Assembly: GCA_009778875.1 (NCBI GenBank)
Contig: WRFI01000005.1
Location: forward strand, 1-35,094
Source: Propionibacteriaceae bacterium
Lineage (GTDB): Bacteria; Actinomycetota; Actinomycetes; Propionibacteriales; Propionibacteriaceae
Length of the DNA stretch: 35,094 nt
Direction: 5' to 3'
The notes under the pieces were generated by a model, which saw only the letters and a list, made by a program, of their open reading frames with translations, did no database searches and had not been told where the DNA came from. Below, in pieces: positions 18,449 to 28,312 of this stretch (the first letter of the stretch is position 1; each line of letters opens with the position of its first letter). The position numbers were made by a program, and so were the translations under genes.

Positions 18449-18539
18449 TTGGTCACCTATCGGTAAGTTTCCTTGCAACCTTATCATTCGCGCCCGCGGC
18501 TGCCAAGTGGGCGCCCGCTATGGCGCGGCTGGTTTTGGA

Positions 18540-19937
18540 TCAACGGAGCAGGCGATCGCATGGCACGACGAACTGTTCCCACCCAGGCAGCCCCCAGAAG
18601 GGTGGGTGTTGAAACATGGCGATTTCGGTGGCGCCCTCGCGGCATTGACCTTGAGCAATTTCCACGTTCAATTGCCACTGCAAACCGGCGGCACGATTAT
18701 CGTTGACCGTTGTGAAGCTCGTGGATTGGACAGCGATCAGTAGTGCGATCGTCAGTGTGGCCAGCCTGAGACTCAGCGTGCGCCTGGTGACGAGCTCGTC
18801 AATTGCCAAAAGGTACGCTGTCAGGAGGCAAAGGCTGGCTGCCATTCCCCACCTCAGCATCACGTCGACAACGCCGGACGAGTAGAGGCCGTTGGGGTAC
18901 CCGTTCATGTACAAGATGAAGAACCACAAGACGACACTGAGAACGAGATTGTAGGCGATCATCAGCCTCCGGCCCCGCGATGACGACAGTTGCAGCGCGA
19001 GCACGATCGGCACGAGAAAGAACAGCAAGGCCACGATGAAGGCCTGCCAGCCCGCTGTGGCCAAGATAGTCTGAACGAGCCCCAGCGATGAGGTGACACT
19101 TCCACCGATGACGTTGACCAGCCACCCTTTTACCGCCACCGTGAGCGGAGTGACCACGCTGGATTCGGGGGCTCTTCCGACCACCAGATAGGCGACGACC
19201 TGCCAAACACAGCCGACGGACACGACAATGGACACGACGCGCTGCCTGGCCACCTCTGGCCGGAAGATGCGCCACAGCGCCAAGGGCAAGACGAAGACCA
19301 CCATTATCTCCGACATGGTGAACGCAAACGCCAATAAGGCCAAAACGATCATGTCAAACCGGCCCTTTGGCCGCGCCATGATCAGCCAGAACACCGCAAA
19401 TATGGCCCACCAGTGCAAGTTGCACACCGTACCGAGCGGCTCAACACCAGCCAGTGGAAGCAGCGCCGGCACCAGCACCAAACCGAACCGTGCCGACCAC
19501 ATTGTCAATGTCCAACGCGAACAGTAATAGGCAAGCCCGCAAACCAGGCCCACCACGACGCACGCCGCTGCCGTGGTCAACAAAGCCCAATACTTCACCG
19601 GCATCAGCTGCACGATCAACTGTGTGACTCTGGGAATGAGGTTCACATATCCGGCATAGGGTGTCACGATGAGCCACGGACTGGGCCGATGCAGCCAATC
19701 ACCAGTGAAGACGGAACCGTCTTCCTCCCAAAGCGTGTCCCGCTCCTGGCTGCCCATCCGCAACCAACAGATGAGCGTGGCGAGCACGAACATGCCAGCC
19801 GCGCCGATCCAGGGGTGGCACTCCAGATAGGCCTTCACGCGGACGAACAGGGCATTTCGATCTCGGCCGCCCGTCTTTGAACTCGGCGGCAGGCACGCCT
19901 CCGCCGGGGCGCCGTCATCGGTTGCAAGGCTAGCCAC
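18540..19937 (-). CDS. Polytopic membrane protein of unknown function, GT-C-like context
   Basis: 465 residues if started at the GTG complementary to 19935-19937. That codon lies 7 nt after a good promoter (TTGCAT, 17 bp, TAAAGT) and would be leaderless. An upstream in-frame GTG at 20045 would give 501 residues but would overlap the divergent flippase gene and has no ribosome binding site. About ten helices are visible. The first loop contains WEEDGSVFTGDWL followed by TPYAGYVNLIPRVTQLIVQLMP, a pattern I recall in uncharacterised actinobacterial membrane proteins near polysaccharide genes. The acidic WEEDG loop fits a GT-C-like active site but no named family is assigned. The C-terminal ~60 residues are outside the membrane and contain two cysteines. 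Confidence 0.75.
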   Translation of the reverse strand: MASLATDDGAPAEACLPPSSKTGGRDRNALFVRVKAYLECHPWIGAAGMFVLATLICWLRMGSQERDTLWEEDGSVFTGDWLHRPSPWLIVTPYAGYVNLIPRVTQLIVQLMPVKYWALLTTAAACVVVGLVCGLAYYCSRWTLTMWSARFGLVLVPALLPLAGVEPLGTVCNLHWWAIFAVFWLIMARPKGRFDMIVLALLAFAFTMSEIMVVFVLPLALWRIFRPEVARQRVVSIVVSVGCVWQVVAYLVVGRAPESSVVTPLTVAVKGWLVNVIGGSVTSSLGLVQTILATAGWQAFIVALLFFLVPIVLALQLSSSRGRRLMIAYNLVLSVVLWFFILYMNGYPNGLYSSGVVDVMLRWGMAASLCLLTAYLLAIDELVTRRTLSLRLATLTIALLIAVQSTSFTTVNDNRAAGLQWQLNVEIAQGQCREGATEIAMFQHPPFWGLPGWEQFVVPCDRLLR

Positions 19938-19944
19938 TCGCGGT

Positions 19945-19973
19945 ACTTTAGCGAAAACGGGTACCCGATGCAA
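19945..19973 (-). promoter_or_regulatory. Promoter for the 19937 leaderless gene
   Basis: On the minus strand TTGCAT (19973-19968), a 17-bp spacer and TAAAGT (19950-19945) are followed by seven bases and GTG (19937). This promoter fixes the start of the membrane-protein gene well inside the longest open frame. Confidence 0.6.
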
Positions 19974-20010
19974 CGCCGTCGGCTTCGGGCGCTCGCCCGT
20001 CCCCGCGATG

Positions 20011-20016
20011 TAGGCT
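20011..20016 (+). promoter_or_regulatory. -10 box for the leaderless flippase gene at 20024
   Basis: TAGGCT is separated by seven bases from GTG 20024, the same spacing as at three other starts in this window. No clear -35 is seen. It lies back to back with the 19945-19973 promoter. Confidence 0.45.
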
Positions 20017-20023
20017 TGCGGGC

Positions 20024-21289
20024 GTGGAAGATCAGCTGATTTCACCCAACCGGTCGGTTGGCGTGCTAGGCGCCAGTGCGTGGGCGGCTGTCGTGACCAT
20101 TGTGGTGACGGTGGTTGCGGCGCGTTCGATTGAGGCTTCCGCCTACACCCACTTCCTGGTCTATTGGTCGGTGTTGTTCGGCTGCTTCCAGATACTCACC
20201 GGCTTGCAGAACGAGGCTGTGCGGGCCGTCAGTGTGGCCACTTCGACGGCTGACGGGCAAAGTGAACGTCCCCTGGCCCGCGTGCTCGCCATGACGTTGA
20301 TTCTCGCGGGCGGAGTGGCCGTGGTGGTCATGGCACTGGCGCCCTGGTGGGGGCATCGGCTCGGCGTCGGCGTTGTTGTGGTGCTGGTGAGCGCCGTGGC
20401 CGTGGTGGCCTATGGGTGCCATCTAACTTTGGGCGGCATACTGGCCGGCCGACGCCAATGGGGCACCATGGCGGCCCTCAGCGCCGCCGAGCCGACAGTT
20501 CGCATCGTCCTCATCATCGCGGTGGCGTTCTTGGCGCCGAGTCTTACGTCGCTGCAGTTGGCGGCGGCCCTTCCCGCCCTGACCTGGCTGCTGTTCGTCC
20601 TGGTGGTGCCACGCGGGCGCAGCGCCGCGCTGGCCCGGGCCGACATCCACCTGAAACCGCTGTTGGCCAATGGCGCCTGGGCCATGCTGGCCGCCGCCGC
20701 CAGTGCCGTCCTGGTCAACGGTTTTCCGGCCATTGTGCAAGCGGCCCTGGGCGGCAACACGCCAGACATGGCCAGCCTGCTGCTGGGCGTCCAGTTGACC
20801 AGGGCGCCCTTGATGATGCCGCTGGCGGCCTTCCAGGGCGTCGCCATCGCGGGTTTCGTTGCCAGCCGGGGTGGCCGTCTTCAAGCTCTGGTGAAACCCT
20901 TCGCGGCGGTGGTGGGGCTCAGTGCGCTGCTGGCAGTGGCGGCGGCGCTGCTGGGCCCCTGGATCATGCGACTGCTGTACGGCGCACAATATGTGCTGTC
21001 ACGTCCGGTGCTGGGCGGGCTGACTTTCGCCGCGGCCTCCATCGCACTGTTGACGCTGGCGGGCAGCGCCACAATCGCGATCGGTGAGCACAAGGCGTTT
21101 CTGGCCGGCTGGCTGGTGGGCGCTGCGGCCACCGTCGGCTTGTTGTTCGCGCTACCGCTGGCGGGCGCCGGACGCGTGATCGCAGCCGTCCTGGTGGGCC
21201 CGTTGGTGGGGGTGGTCGTCCACCTGCTGGCTATTCGCAGACACGATCACCAAAGCGATCCAACTCACGAGCAGATCACACAGCGCTGA
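20024..21289 (+). CDS. MOP-type polysaccharide flippase (Wzx-like), paralogue A
   Basis: 421 residues from GTG 20024. The start is supported by alignment of its N-terminus (DQLISPNRSVGVLGASAWAA) with the paralogue at 21309 (DKLITTSRSVSVLAASGWAA). About 12 membrane helices in the arrangement of O-antigen/teichoic-acid flippases are visible, with a FLVYWSVLFGCFQ segment in the second helix. Such proteins flip undecaprenyl-diphosphate-linked repeat units to the outer face. The C-terminal tail is hydrophilic and histidine-rich. It is convergent with its paralogue, 19 bp apart, so the two form an inverted gene pair. Having two flippases in one locus suggests two glycan substrates or a recent inverted duplication followed by divergence. 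Confidence 0.82.
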   Translation: MEDQLISPNRSVGVLGASAWAAVVTIVVTVVAARSIEASAYTHFLVYWSVLFGCFQILTGLQNEAVRAVSVATSTADGQSERPLARVLAMTLILAGGVAVVVMALAPWWGHRLGVGVVVVLVSAVAVVAYGCHLTLGGILAGRRQWGTMAALSAAEPTVRIVLIIAVAFLAPSLTSLQLAAALPALTWLLFVLVVPRGRSAALARADIHLKPLLANGAWAMLAAAASAVLVNGFPAIVQAALGGNTPDMASLLLGVQLTRAPLMMPLAAFQGVAIAGFVASRGGRLQALVKPFAAVVGLSALLAVAAALLGPWIMRLLYGAQYVLSRPVLGGLTFAAASIALLTLAGSATIAIGEHKAFLAGWLVGAAATVGLLFALPLAGAGRVIAAVLVGPLVGVVVHLLAIRRHDHQSDPTHEQITQR

Positions 21290-21308
21290 CCAATAGCCAG
21301 GGGTTCAC

Positions 21309-22577
21309 TCACTGCGCCACCGTTTCGGCGCGCGCGGCACGGTCGCGGGCGCGGATCGCCAGAAGGTGAACGACGACGCCGAACAGCGGGCCGATTTGCA
21401 CTGCGGCAATCACCCGCTCGACCCCCGCCTGCGGCAAGACGAACAGCAGTATCACCGTCGCCGCCGCGCCGACAATCCACCCAGCCAGGTAACCTCGATG
21501 CTCGCCGATGGCGATGGTGGCCGCTCCGCACACCGTCAGCAGCGCCAGCGACACCGCCGCAAACGCCAGCCTGCCCAACACGAGCGAAGACAACAGGTAC
21601 TGGGGGCCGAACAGCAAACGCATCAGCCAGGGCCCGATCAGCCCGACCAGAACGGCCAGGCCTGCCCCGATGCCGATCACCGCGAGCAGTGGCTTCAGAA
21701 GAGCCCGCAGGCGGCCCGTCCGTTGCGTCACGAAGCCAGCGATCACCACCCCCTGGAAGGCCACCAGTGGCATCATCAGTGGCGCGCGTGTTATTTGAAT
21801 GCCCAGCAGGATACTGGCCAAGTCCGGGGTGTCGCCACCCAGCGCCACCCGCACGATGGCAGGGAACCCGTTGACCAGCACTGCGGTGGCCACGGCCGCC
21901 AGCATCGCCCACCCGCCGTTGGCCACCAGCCGTTTTAGCCCCACGTCGCCGTGCGCGAGCACCGCTCCCCGTGCGCGCGGCACCACTGCCGCAAACACCA
22001 GCCAAGTGAGCGCCGCGAGCGCCGCCGCCAGTTCCATCGGCACCAACCCGGGCAAGAGCAGCGCCACCGCCACCAAGAAGACAATCCGAACGGTCGCCTC
22101 GGTGGCGCTCAATGCCGCCATCGTGCCCCATTGGTGGCGTCCGGCCAGTACCCCGACCAGCGTCAGGTGGCACCCGTAGCTGAGCACGACCACCGCGCTG
22201 ACGACGAGCACCAGAACGCCAACCCCCAGCCGCGTGGCCCAAACAGGCCCGAGCAACAACACGGCCAAGGCCACTCCGCCGGCCAACACCAGCGTCATCG
22301 CAAACACGCGGCCCGTCGATCGCGTGGACGAGTCAACATGCTCGAATTCTGCCGCGCCGACCGCCCGCGTCGCTTCGTTCTGCAGGCCGCCCAACACCTG
22401 GAAACAGCCGAACAGCACCGACCAGTACACGAGAAACTGGGTGTAGTCCGCGGTCGTCAGCACCCGCGAGGCGATGATCGTCACCGCGAACGCCGACAAG
22501 GCCGCCCACCCGCTGGCCGCCAGCACGCTGACAGACCGGCTGGTTGTGATCAGTTTGTCGTCGGCGACGTCTGTCAT
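21309..22577 (-). CDS. MOP-type polysaccharide flippase (Wzx-like), paralogue B
   Basis: 422 residues. The open frame extends far upstream without a stop, but the true start is the ATG at 22577. It shares its A with the stop of the preceding gene (TGATG) and its product aligns with paralogue A from there. About 12 helices are present. Long shared segments with A include FLVYWSVLFGCFQ, YGCHLTL, QWGTMAALSA, NGFPAIV and TRAPLMMPL, giving high overall similarity (estimated by eye at over half identical). It is the last gene of the minus-strand glf-rml unit, so this flippase probably exports the rhamnose/galactofuranose-containing repeat unit made by that operon. This is inference from position. 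Confidence 0.84.
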   Translation of the reverse strand: MTDVADDKLITTSRSVSVLAASGWAALSAFAVTIIASRVLTTADYTQFLVYWSVLFGCFQVLGGLQNEATRAVGAAEFEHVDSSTRSTGRVFAMTLVLAGGVALAVLLLGPVWATRLGVGVLVLVVSAVVVLSYGCHLTLVGVLAGRHQWGTMAALSATEATVRIVFLVAVALLLPGLVPMELAAALAALTWLVFAAVVPRARGAVLAHGDVGLKRLVANGGWAMLAAVATAVLVNGFPAIVRVALGGDTPDLASILLGIQITRAPLMMPLVAFQGVVIAGFVTQRTGRLRALLKPLLAVIGIGAGLAVLVGLIGPWLMRLLFGPQYLLSSLVLGRLAFAAVSLALLTVCGAATIAIGEHRGYLAGWIVGAAATVILLFVLPQAGVERVIAAVQIGPLFGVVVHLLAIRARDRAARAETVAQ

Positions 22578-24136
22578 CACCGATGCCCGCCGACTGCGGC
22601 GCGGCGACGCACCAGGAACAGAACCATGGCCAGCAACGCAAAGCCCACGCTGCCGATGAGCCACACCGCGTTGGGCGAAGGAATGCCCGCTCGCCACCAT
22701 TCGATCTGCTTGTTCAGGTCGAGTTCGGGGCCGTCGGTCCCAACGACGTAGCGCCGTATCAGCTCGTGCAGCGCCCAGGATTGGGCCAGCACAAGAAAGA
22801 CGTAGGAGATCACCGTTTGGGTCAGCGACAGGGCCGGCGCGCCATCGCGCTTGCGGCGGCTGAGCACCACCCCCGCCAAGATCAGGGCGGGCGGCACTAG
22901 GTACCGCTGCTGCACTCCTTGGCCGACCTCGTAACTGCTCATTTGCAGTGCGAACAGTGGCACCGCGATGAGCACGAAGGACACGCCACCTGCCGCCAGC
23001 GTCTTCGTCCAAGACATTCGCCTCAGCCCGCCGAACAACAGACCGCCGGCCACCATCAAGCTCAGCACCGTCGTCATCGGCTTCATCGGCACGTCCAGCC
23101 AACCGAGCTGCCCGGCGCCGAATCCGCTGATCAGCTGCGGCAGGGCCGTGATGTTGTACAGCAACAAACGCAGGTCACCGGCACTGTTGCCATCCATGCC
23201 AACCAGCCCGGTCGTTTGCGATCCACTGAAAGTGCCAATGATGCCGACAACCGTGACGGCCAGCATCGTGGCCCAGATCAGTCGGATGCCTCGCCACTTT
23301 GCCGGTCGCATGTCAGGAAGGTGCATGGCGCCAACCGCCAATACAGCCACCACGCAATAGGCGGCCGCGTCCGTTCGGGCCGCTGCGGCAAGCAGTGTGC
23401 CAGCCACCGCCACGACCGCCAGCGCGCGCCGCCGCCACCTCGCTGTACCATCGAATCTGGTCGCAAACAGCCCCGTCATCGCAAACCAGGCGGCGGGAAC
23501 GCCGATGAACGCCCAGGCCGACGGGTTGATCGATGCGATGAAATAGATCACGAGCGGCACACTGAAGCCGACCATCACGTAAGCCAACAGCCGCTTCATC
23601 GACCAAGGCAATAGCCAGGCCAGAACGCCGAAGAACAGCGCCGCGATAAAGGCATTCGCCGAACGCACGAGAAGATTCATCGTGTCCAATTCCGCATAGG
23701 ATCCGGTGGCGAAAATATGCATCACCCTGTAGTAGGTGCCCGGGTATCGGCCGGTGTTGACCGCCAGCGAGTCGGCTCCCGCGTCGGCTGGCACATCGTT
23801 GAGGCAGGCGGCCGAGACTTCCGACCTGAAGACGAAACAAGCCACCTGCATCACGCGCGCCGGCACCATCACCATTGGATGATTCGGGTCGCCGAAGGCG
23901 TCACCGCGACCCACAATCTGGCAGCTGGCAGAACCGGGGCTTGGGCACCAGATGCTGGTCTGATGCTGATCATCGTCAGGACCGCCGCCGGAAGGGGACG
24001 ACACGATCCAGGCGAACGCCGTCAGCGCCCCGCCGAGCAGCACTATCAGCGCGAGTACAACGCCCCGCAGCGTCGGTCGGACTGCCTTCGAACTATCTTG
24101 GATCTGAACCGATTCCTCCACCGCGCTTTTCCTCAC
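22577..24136 (-). CDS. DUF2142-like polytopic membrane protein
   Basis: 519 residues from a GTG at 24136 that overlaps the rmlCD stop by GTGA. A first helix (~residues 27-46) is followed by an extracytoplasmic loop with GGPDDDQHQTSIWC, which matches the acidic PDE/DDxxH signature I associate with DUF2142. Two or more cysteines lie in this loop. About ten further helices follow. DUF2142 proteins are common in actinobacterial polysaccharide loci and look like GT-C glycosyltransferases. The acidic loop could be catalytic and face the outside. Tight coupling to rmlCD upstream and to the flippase downstream (TGATG) places it in the same pathway. Specific substrate unknown. Confidence 0.8.
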   Translation of the reverse strand: MRKSAVEESVQIQDSSKAVRPTLRGVVLALIVLLGGALTAFAWIVSSPSGGGPDDDQHQTSIWCPSPGSASCQIVGRGDAFGDPNHPMVMVPARVMQVACFVFRSEVSAACLNDVPADAGADSLAVNTGRYPGTYYRVMHIFATGSYAELDTMNLLVRSANAFIAALFFGVLAWLLPWSMKRLLAYVMVGFSVPLVIYFIASINPSAWAFIGVPAAWFAMTGLFATRFDGTARWRRRALAVVAVAGTLLAAAARTDAAAYCVVAVLAVGAMHLPDMRPAKWRGIRLIWATMLAVTVVGIIGTFSGSQTTGLVGMDGNSAGDLRLLLYNITALPQLISGFGAGQLGWLDVPMKPMTTVLSLMVAGGLLFGGLRRMSWTKTLAAGGVSFVLIAVPLFALQMSSYEVGQGVQQRYLVPPALILAGVVLSRRKRDGAPALSLTQTVISYVFLVLAQSWALHELIRRYVVGTDGPELDLNKQIEWWRAGIPSPNAVWLIGSVGFALLAMVLFLVRRRAAVGGHR

Positions 24137-25503
24137 TCGACGCCCACCGGATACTGGGGCACCTTGTAGCCGGTTGCTTCCAGCTTGCTCAGGTCGAGGA
24201 CGCTGTGAAGCGGACGCGGCGCGATGCCCACTTTCCCGGCGTAGTACTGATCCGTCGTCACAGGGGTGACGTCATCGGCGCTGCGGCCGTGGGCCACGAA
24301 CACCGCCTTGGCGATGTCGGCCCAACTGATCGGCTGGCCGCCGTCCGTGCAGTTGTAGGTGCCGTAGGGCGCCTGCACGTCCAGCAGATGCTTGATCGCC
24401 GCCGCCAGGTTGGTGGTGTGCGTCAAACGCCCGACCTGATCCCCCACCACCGTCGGCTTGACGCCCCGATCAGCCAGCTGCCCCATCGTCTTGATGAAGT
24501 TCTTGCCGTCGCCGACCACCCAGCTCGTGCGCAGCAGATAGTGACGCGGCGCTACTGAAACCGCCAGATCGCCGGCCGCCTTCGACTGGCCGTAGACGCT
24601 CAGCGGCGCCATTGCGTCGTCCTCGACCCACTGCTCGTGGGTGCCGTCGAAGACGTAATCGGTGGAAATGTGTACCAACACCTGGCGGTGCTCGACGGAC
24701 AGCTGGGCCAGCAGCGCCGGCACGGCGGCGTTCGCCTTCCAAGCCCCGATCCGCCCCTCCGGCGTCTCGGCACCGTCGACGTTCGTCCAACCCGCCGCAT
24801 TGATCACCACGCCGTACTCATGCCACGGGAACGCCGCCACCTGCGCCGGGTCTGTCAGATCCAGCGTGTCGATGTCGAACCGCCCGGCATCGGGCAACAG
24901 CGCGCTCAACGCCCGTCCTAACTGGCCATTCGCCCCCAAAATCAGGGTCTTGCGCGGCAGCACGGCTTTCGCCTCGGCCAGCCGCGGGTGCGCCTTGTCT
25001 TTGTCCGAAATCACCGCCTCGCCAAGCGGAATCGGCCAAGGTATGTTCACAGTCTCGTCAGCCAGGTTCACATAGGCATATGAATCGAGGCTGTCAGCGC
25101 TCCAATGGTCATTCACCAAATAGGAATACGCGACATTGCTCTCCAGCGTCTGGTAGGCATTTGCCACCCCGCGCGGCACAAACACTGCTATCGACTCGTC
25201 CACAATGATTGTGAACACCGTGCCATAACTCGGCCCTTCCCGCAGATCGACCCAGGCCCCGAAATAGCGGCCCCGCGCCGAGGAAACCATCTTGTCCCAC
25301 GGCTCGGCGTGGATGCCGCGCGTCGTGCCGCGCTCGGCGTTGAACGACATGTTGTTTTGCACCGGCTCGAAATCCGGCAGACCCAGCCCCACCATCTTGG
25401 CGCGCTGCCAGTTCTCCTTAAACCAGCCCCGGCTGTCGCCGTGGACCTCCAGATGGATCACCAGCAGGCCGGGAATCGGCGTGACTTCAATGCTCAATGC
25501 CAT
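24133..25503 (-). CDS. rmlCD: Bifunctional dTDP-4-dehydrorhamnose 3,5-epimerase / reductase (RmlC-RmlD fusion)
   Basis: 456 residues with AAGGA before ATG 25503. Residues 1-~180 are an RmlC cupin: RGWFKENW at 25-32, SFNAERGTTRGIHAEP at ~53-68 with the catalytic-type H65, and FVPRGVANAYQTL at ~108-120. Residues ~184-456 are an RmlD short-chain reductase: LGANGQLG at 189-196, ISTDYVFDGTHE at 279-290 and the YGQSK Y304/K308 pair. The fusion performs the last two steps to dTDP-L-rhamnose in the cytoplasm: 3,5-epimerisation, then NAD(P)H-dependent reduction. RmlC-RmlD fusions are known in actinobacteria such as Corynebacterium and Bifidobacterium. The gene begins 3 bp after rmlB and overlaps the DUF2142-like gene by GTGA. 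Both active sites look intact. Confidence 0.95.
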   Translation of the reverse strand: MALSIEVTPIPGLLVIHLEVHGDSRGWFKENWQRAKMVGLGLPDFEPVQNNMSFNAERGTTRGIHAEPWDKMVSSARGRYFGAWVDLREGPSYGTVFTIIVDESIAVFVPRGVANAYQTLESNVAYSYLVNDHWSADSLDSYAYVNLADETVNIPWPIPLGEAVISDKDKAHPRLAEAKAVLPRKTLILGANGQLGRALSALLPDAGRFDIDTLDLTDPAQVAAFPWHEYGVVINAAGWTNVDGAETPEGRIGAWKANAAVPALLAQLSVEHRQVLVHISTDYVFDGTHEQWVEDDAMAPLSVYGQSKAAGDLAVSVAPRHYLLRTSWVVGDGKNFIKTMGQLADRGVKPTVVGDQVGRLTHTTNLAAAIKHLLDVQAPYGTYNCTDGGQPISWADIAKAVFVAHGRSADDVTPVTTDQYYAGKVGIAPRPLHSVLDLSKLEATGYKVPQYPVGVE

Positions 25504-25506
25504 GTG

Positions 25507-26526
<1,020 letters not shown>

Positions 26527-26586
26527 TCAAGCGTACCCGACAACGAAACCAGTGTCATGCCAGCGCGGCGATAGGGCGAGCACCCT

Positions 26587-27450
26587 TCAGCTTTCCAGCA
26601 ACTGCCGCAGATAGGCCCCGTAGCCCGACTTGGCGAGCGAGTCGGCCCGGGCGGCCAGCGCCTCGCTGCTCAGGAAACCTCGGCGCCAAGCCGCTTCCTC
26701 CGGGCAGCCCACCTGAAGCCCTTGGCGGGCCTGGATGGTGCGGACGAAGTCGCTGGCGTCGTTCAGCGAGTCGAATGTGCCCGTGTCAAGCCAGGCGACG
26801 CCCCGCGGCAGCACCTCAACGGCAAGCCGCCCCTGCCGCAGATACTCCCGGTTGACGTCGGTGATCTCGTACTCCCCCCGGGCGGACGGCTTGAGATCCC
26901 GCGCGATGGCCACCACGTCGTTGTCGTAGAAATACAGCCCCGGCACCGCGTAGTGCGACTTCGGCTGGGCGGGCTTTTCCTCCAGCGAGACGGCCTTTTC
27001 GTGCGGCCCGATCTCGACGACGCCGTAGGCCTGCGGGTCGCTGACCCAATAGGCGAAGACAGCCGCCCCGTCCAGGCCGCGGAACCGCGTCAGCGTGTGC
27101 CCGAGGCCTTGGCCGTAGAAGATATTGTCGCCCAACACCAGCGCCGACTCGTCACCACCGATGAAGTCGGCACCGATCGTGAACGCCTGCGCCAAGCCCT
27201 TCGGCTCCGGCTGCGTCGCGTACGTTATGGCGATGCCGAACTGGCTGCCGTCCCCCAGCAGACGGTGGAAGTTGGGCGCGTCGTCTGGCGTCGTGATGAT
27301 GAGGACGTCTTGGATGCCCGCCCAGATCAACGTCGCCAGCGGGTAGTAGACCATCGGCTTGTCGTACACCGGCACCAACTGTTTGCTGGTCGCCATCGTG
27401 ATCGGGTGCAACCGTGTGCCCGAGCCGCCCGCCAGAATGATTCCGTGCAT
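26587..27450 (-). CDS. rmlA: Glucose-1-phosphate thymidylyltransferase
   Basis: 287 residues, the usual length. The nucleotide-binding [11 protein letters not shown] lies at 8-18, followed by [17 protein letters not shown] at 22-38. [30 protein letters not shown] and [13 protein letters not shown] are diagnostic of RmlA. It makes dTDP-glucose from dTTP and glucose-1-phosphate, the entry step to dTDP-rhamnose, in the cytoplasm. It follows a GT2 gene by 22 bp. No strong ribosome binding site is visible before the ATG at 27450. The 84-bp gap to rmlB shows no obvious terminator, so rmlA, rmlB and rmlCD are likely co-transcribed. Confidence 0.97.
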   Translation of the reverse strand: MHGIILAGGSGTRLHPITMATSKQLVPVYDKPMVYYPLATLIWAGIQDVLIITTPDDAPNFHRLLGDGSQFGIAITYATQPEPKGLAQAFTIGADFIGGDESALVLGDNIFYGQGLGHTLTRFRGLDGAAVFAYWVSDPQAYGVVEIGPHEKAVSLEEKPAQPKSHYAVPGLYFYDNDVVAIARDLKPSARGEYEITDVNREYLRQGRLAVEVLPRGVAWLDTGTFDSLNDASDFVRTIQARQGLQVGCPEEAAWRRGFLSSEALAARADSLAKSGYGAYLRQLLES

Positions 27451-27472
27451 GACGACTATTCTGCCAGATTTC

Positions 27473-28312
27473 TCAATTCTGCCCGCCTCGCCGAAGCAGA
27501 CGCATCCAGAGGCGGTAGGCGAACTGGCGGAGCCCCGTTGGCATCAAGCGGTACAGGGCGCCCCGGATGAGCCGATTGCGCAGGTACTGCCGACGGGTCA
27601 CAAAACCCATGGCCAGGAACTCGCGCTGCAACTGAGCCTCCGAGCGCGCCATGTCGCGACCGCCGCGACGCGCATAGGCACCACTGCCCACCCGGTAGTG
27701 AACCAAAACCTCCGGCGAGTTGCCCAGCTTGGCCCCGTGCATGATCATGCGGGCCCACAGCAGATAATCCTCCATGCGGGGCAAGGCGGGGTACCCGCCC
27801 TCCCGCAGGACCGCGGCACGGCGGAAGACCACGCTCGGGTGGTACAGCGGGCAAGACAGCCGTGCCCGCTTTGCCAGCACGCCCGGTGTGGCGTAAACAG
27901 GCCGGACGGTTTGGGGCTGGCTGGGGTCATCGGTGAACTCGGCGATGGCGCTGCCGACGACATCCAAACCACCTTCGAGCATGGGAATCTGCACGGCAAA
28001 GCGCTGTGGCAGGCTGATGTCGTCGGCGTCTACCCGGGCCACCAGCGGTGTCGTCACGTGCTGCAGGCCGACGTTCAGCGCATTGGCCAAGCCCGTGTGC
28101 TGGGGCAGGCGGATCACCGTCACACCCTTGGTGGTGCTTATCTCGTCCACCCAACGATTGATGTCGCTGCCCACCGGGCCGTCCACCACAATCATCACAT
28201 GGGACGGCGCCAGCTGCTGCTCGACGGTCGCGGAACGGAAAGCCGCCCGCACGAACCGGGCGTTGTCGCCGTGATAGACGGGCATCAACACGGTGAACTG
28301 CGAGGTGCTCAC
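27473..28312 (-). CDS. GT2 family glycosyltransferase
   Basis: 279 residues. The open frame extends upstream to 28567, but the correct start is the GTG at 28312. It overlaps the stop of the preceding gene by GTGA, is preceded by GGAGGTGGC, and places [12 protein letters not shown] right at the N-terminus as expected. Other motifs are [13 protein letters not shown] at ~43-55, [11 protein letters not shown] at ~74-84 and [15 protein letters not shown] at ~91-105 with the DXD-like DADD. The C-terminal EDYLLWARM segment is typical of acceptor binding. It resembles AmsE/CpsE-like GT2 enzymes that extend lipid-linked repeat units. The donor is unknown but rhamnose or galactofuranose are the sugars supplied by this operon. 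Confidence 0.88.
   Translation of the reverse strand: MSTSQFTVLMPVYHGDNARFVRAAFRSATVEQQLAPSHVMIVVDGPVGSDINRWVDEISTTKGVTVIRLPQHTGLANALNVGLQHVTTPLVARVDADDISLPQRFAVQIPMLEGGLDVVGSAIAEFTDDPSQPQTVRPVYATPGVLAKRARLSCPLYHPSVVFRRAAVLREGGYPALPRMEDYLLWARMIMHGAKLGNSPEVLVHYRVGSGAYARRGGRDMARSEAQLQREFLAMGFVTRRQYLRNRLIRGALYRLMPTGLRQFAYRLWMRLLRRGGQN

Noticed and set aside
20046-20061. CCAACCG-GT-CGGTTGG inverted repeat as an operator between divergent genes
   Set aside because: After correcting the minus-strand start to 19937, the repeat lies inside the coding sequence of the flippase (about codons 8-13), so an operator role is poorly supported.
22578-23102. N-terminal extension of the flippase to 23102
   Set aside because: The frame is open only as a shadow of the DUF2142-like gene; alignment with the paralogue and the TGATG overlap fix the start at 22577.
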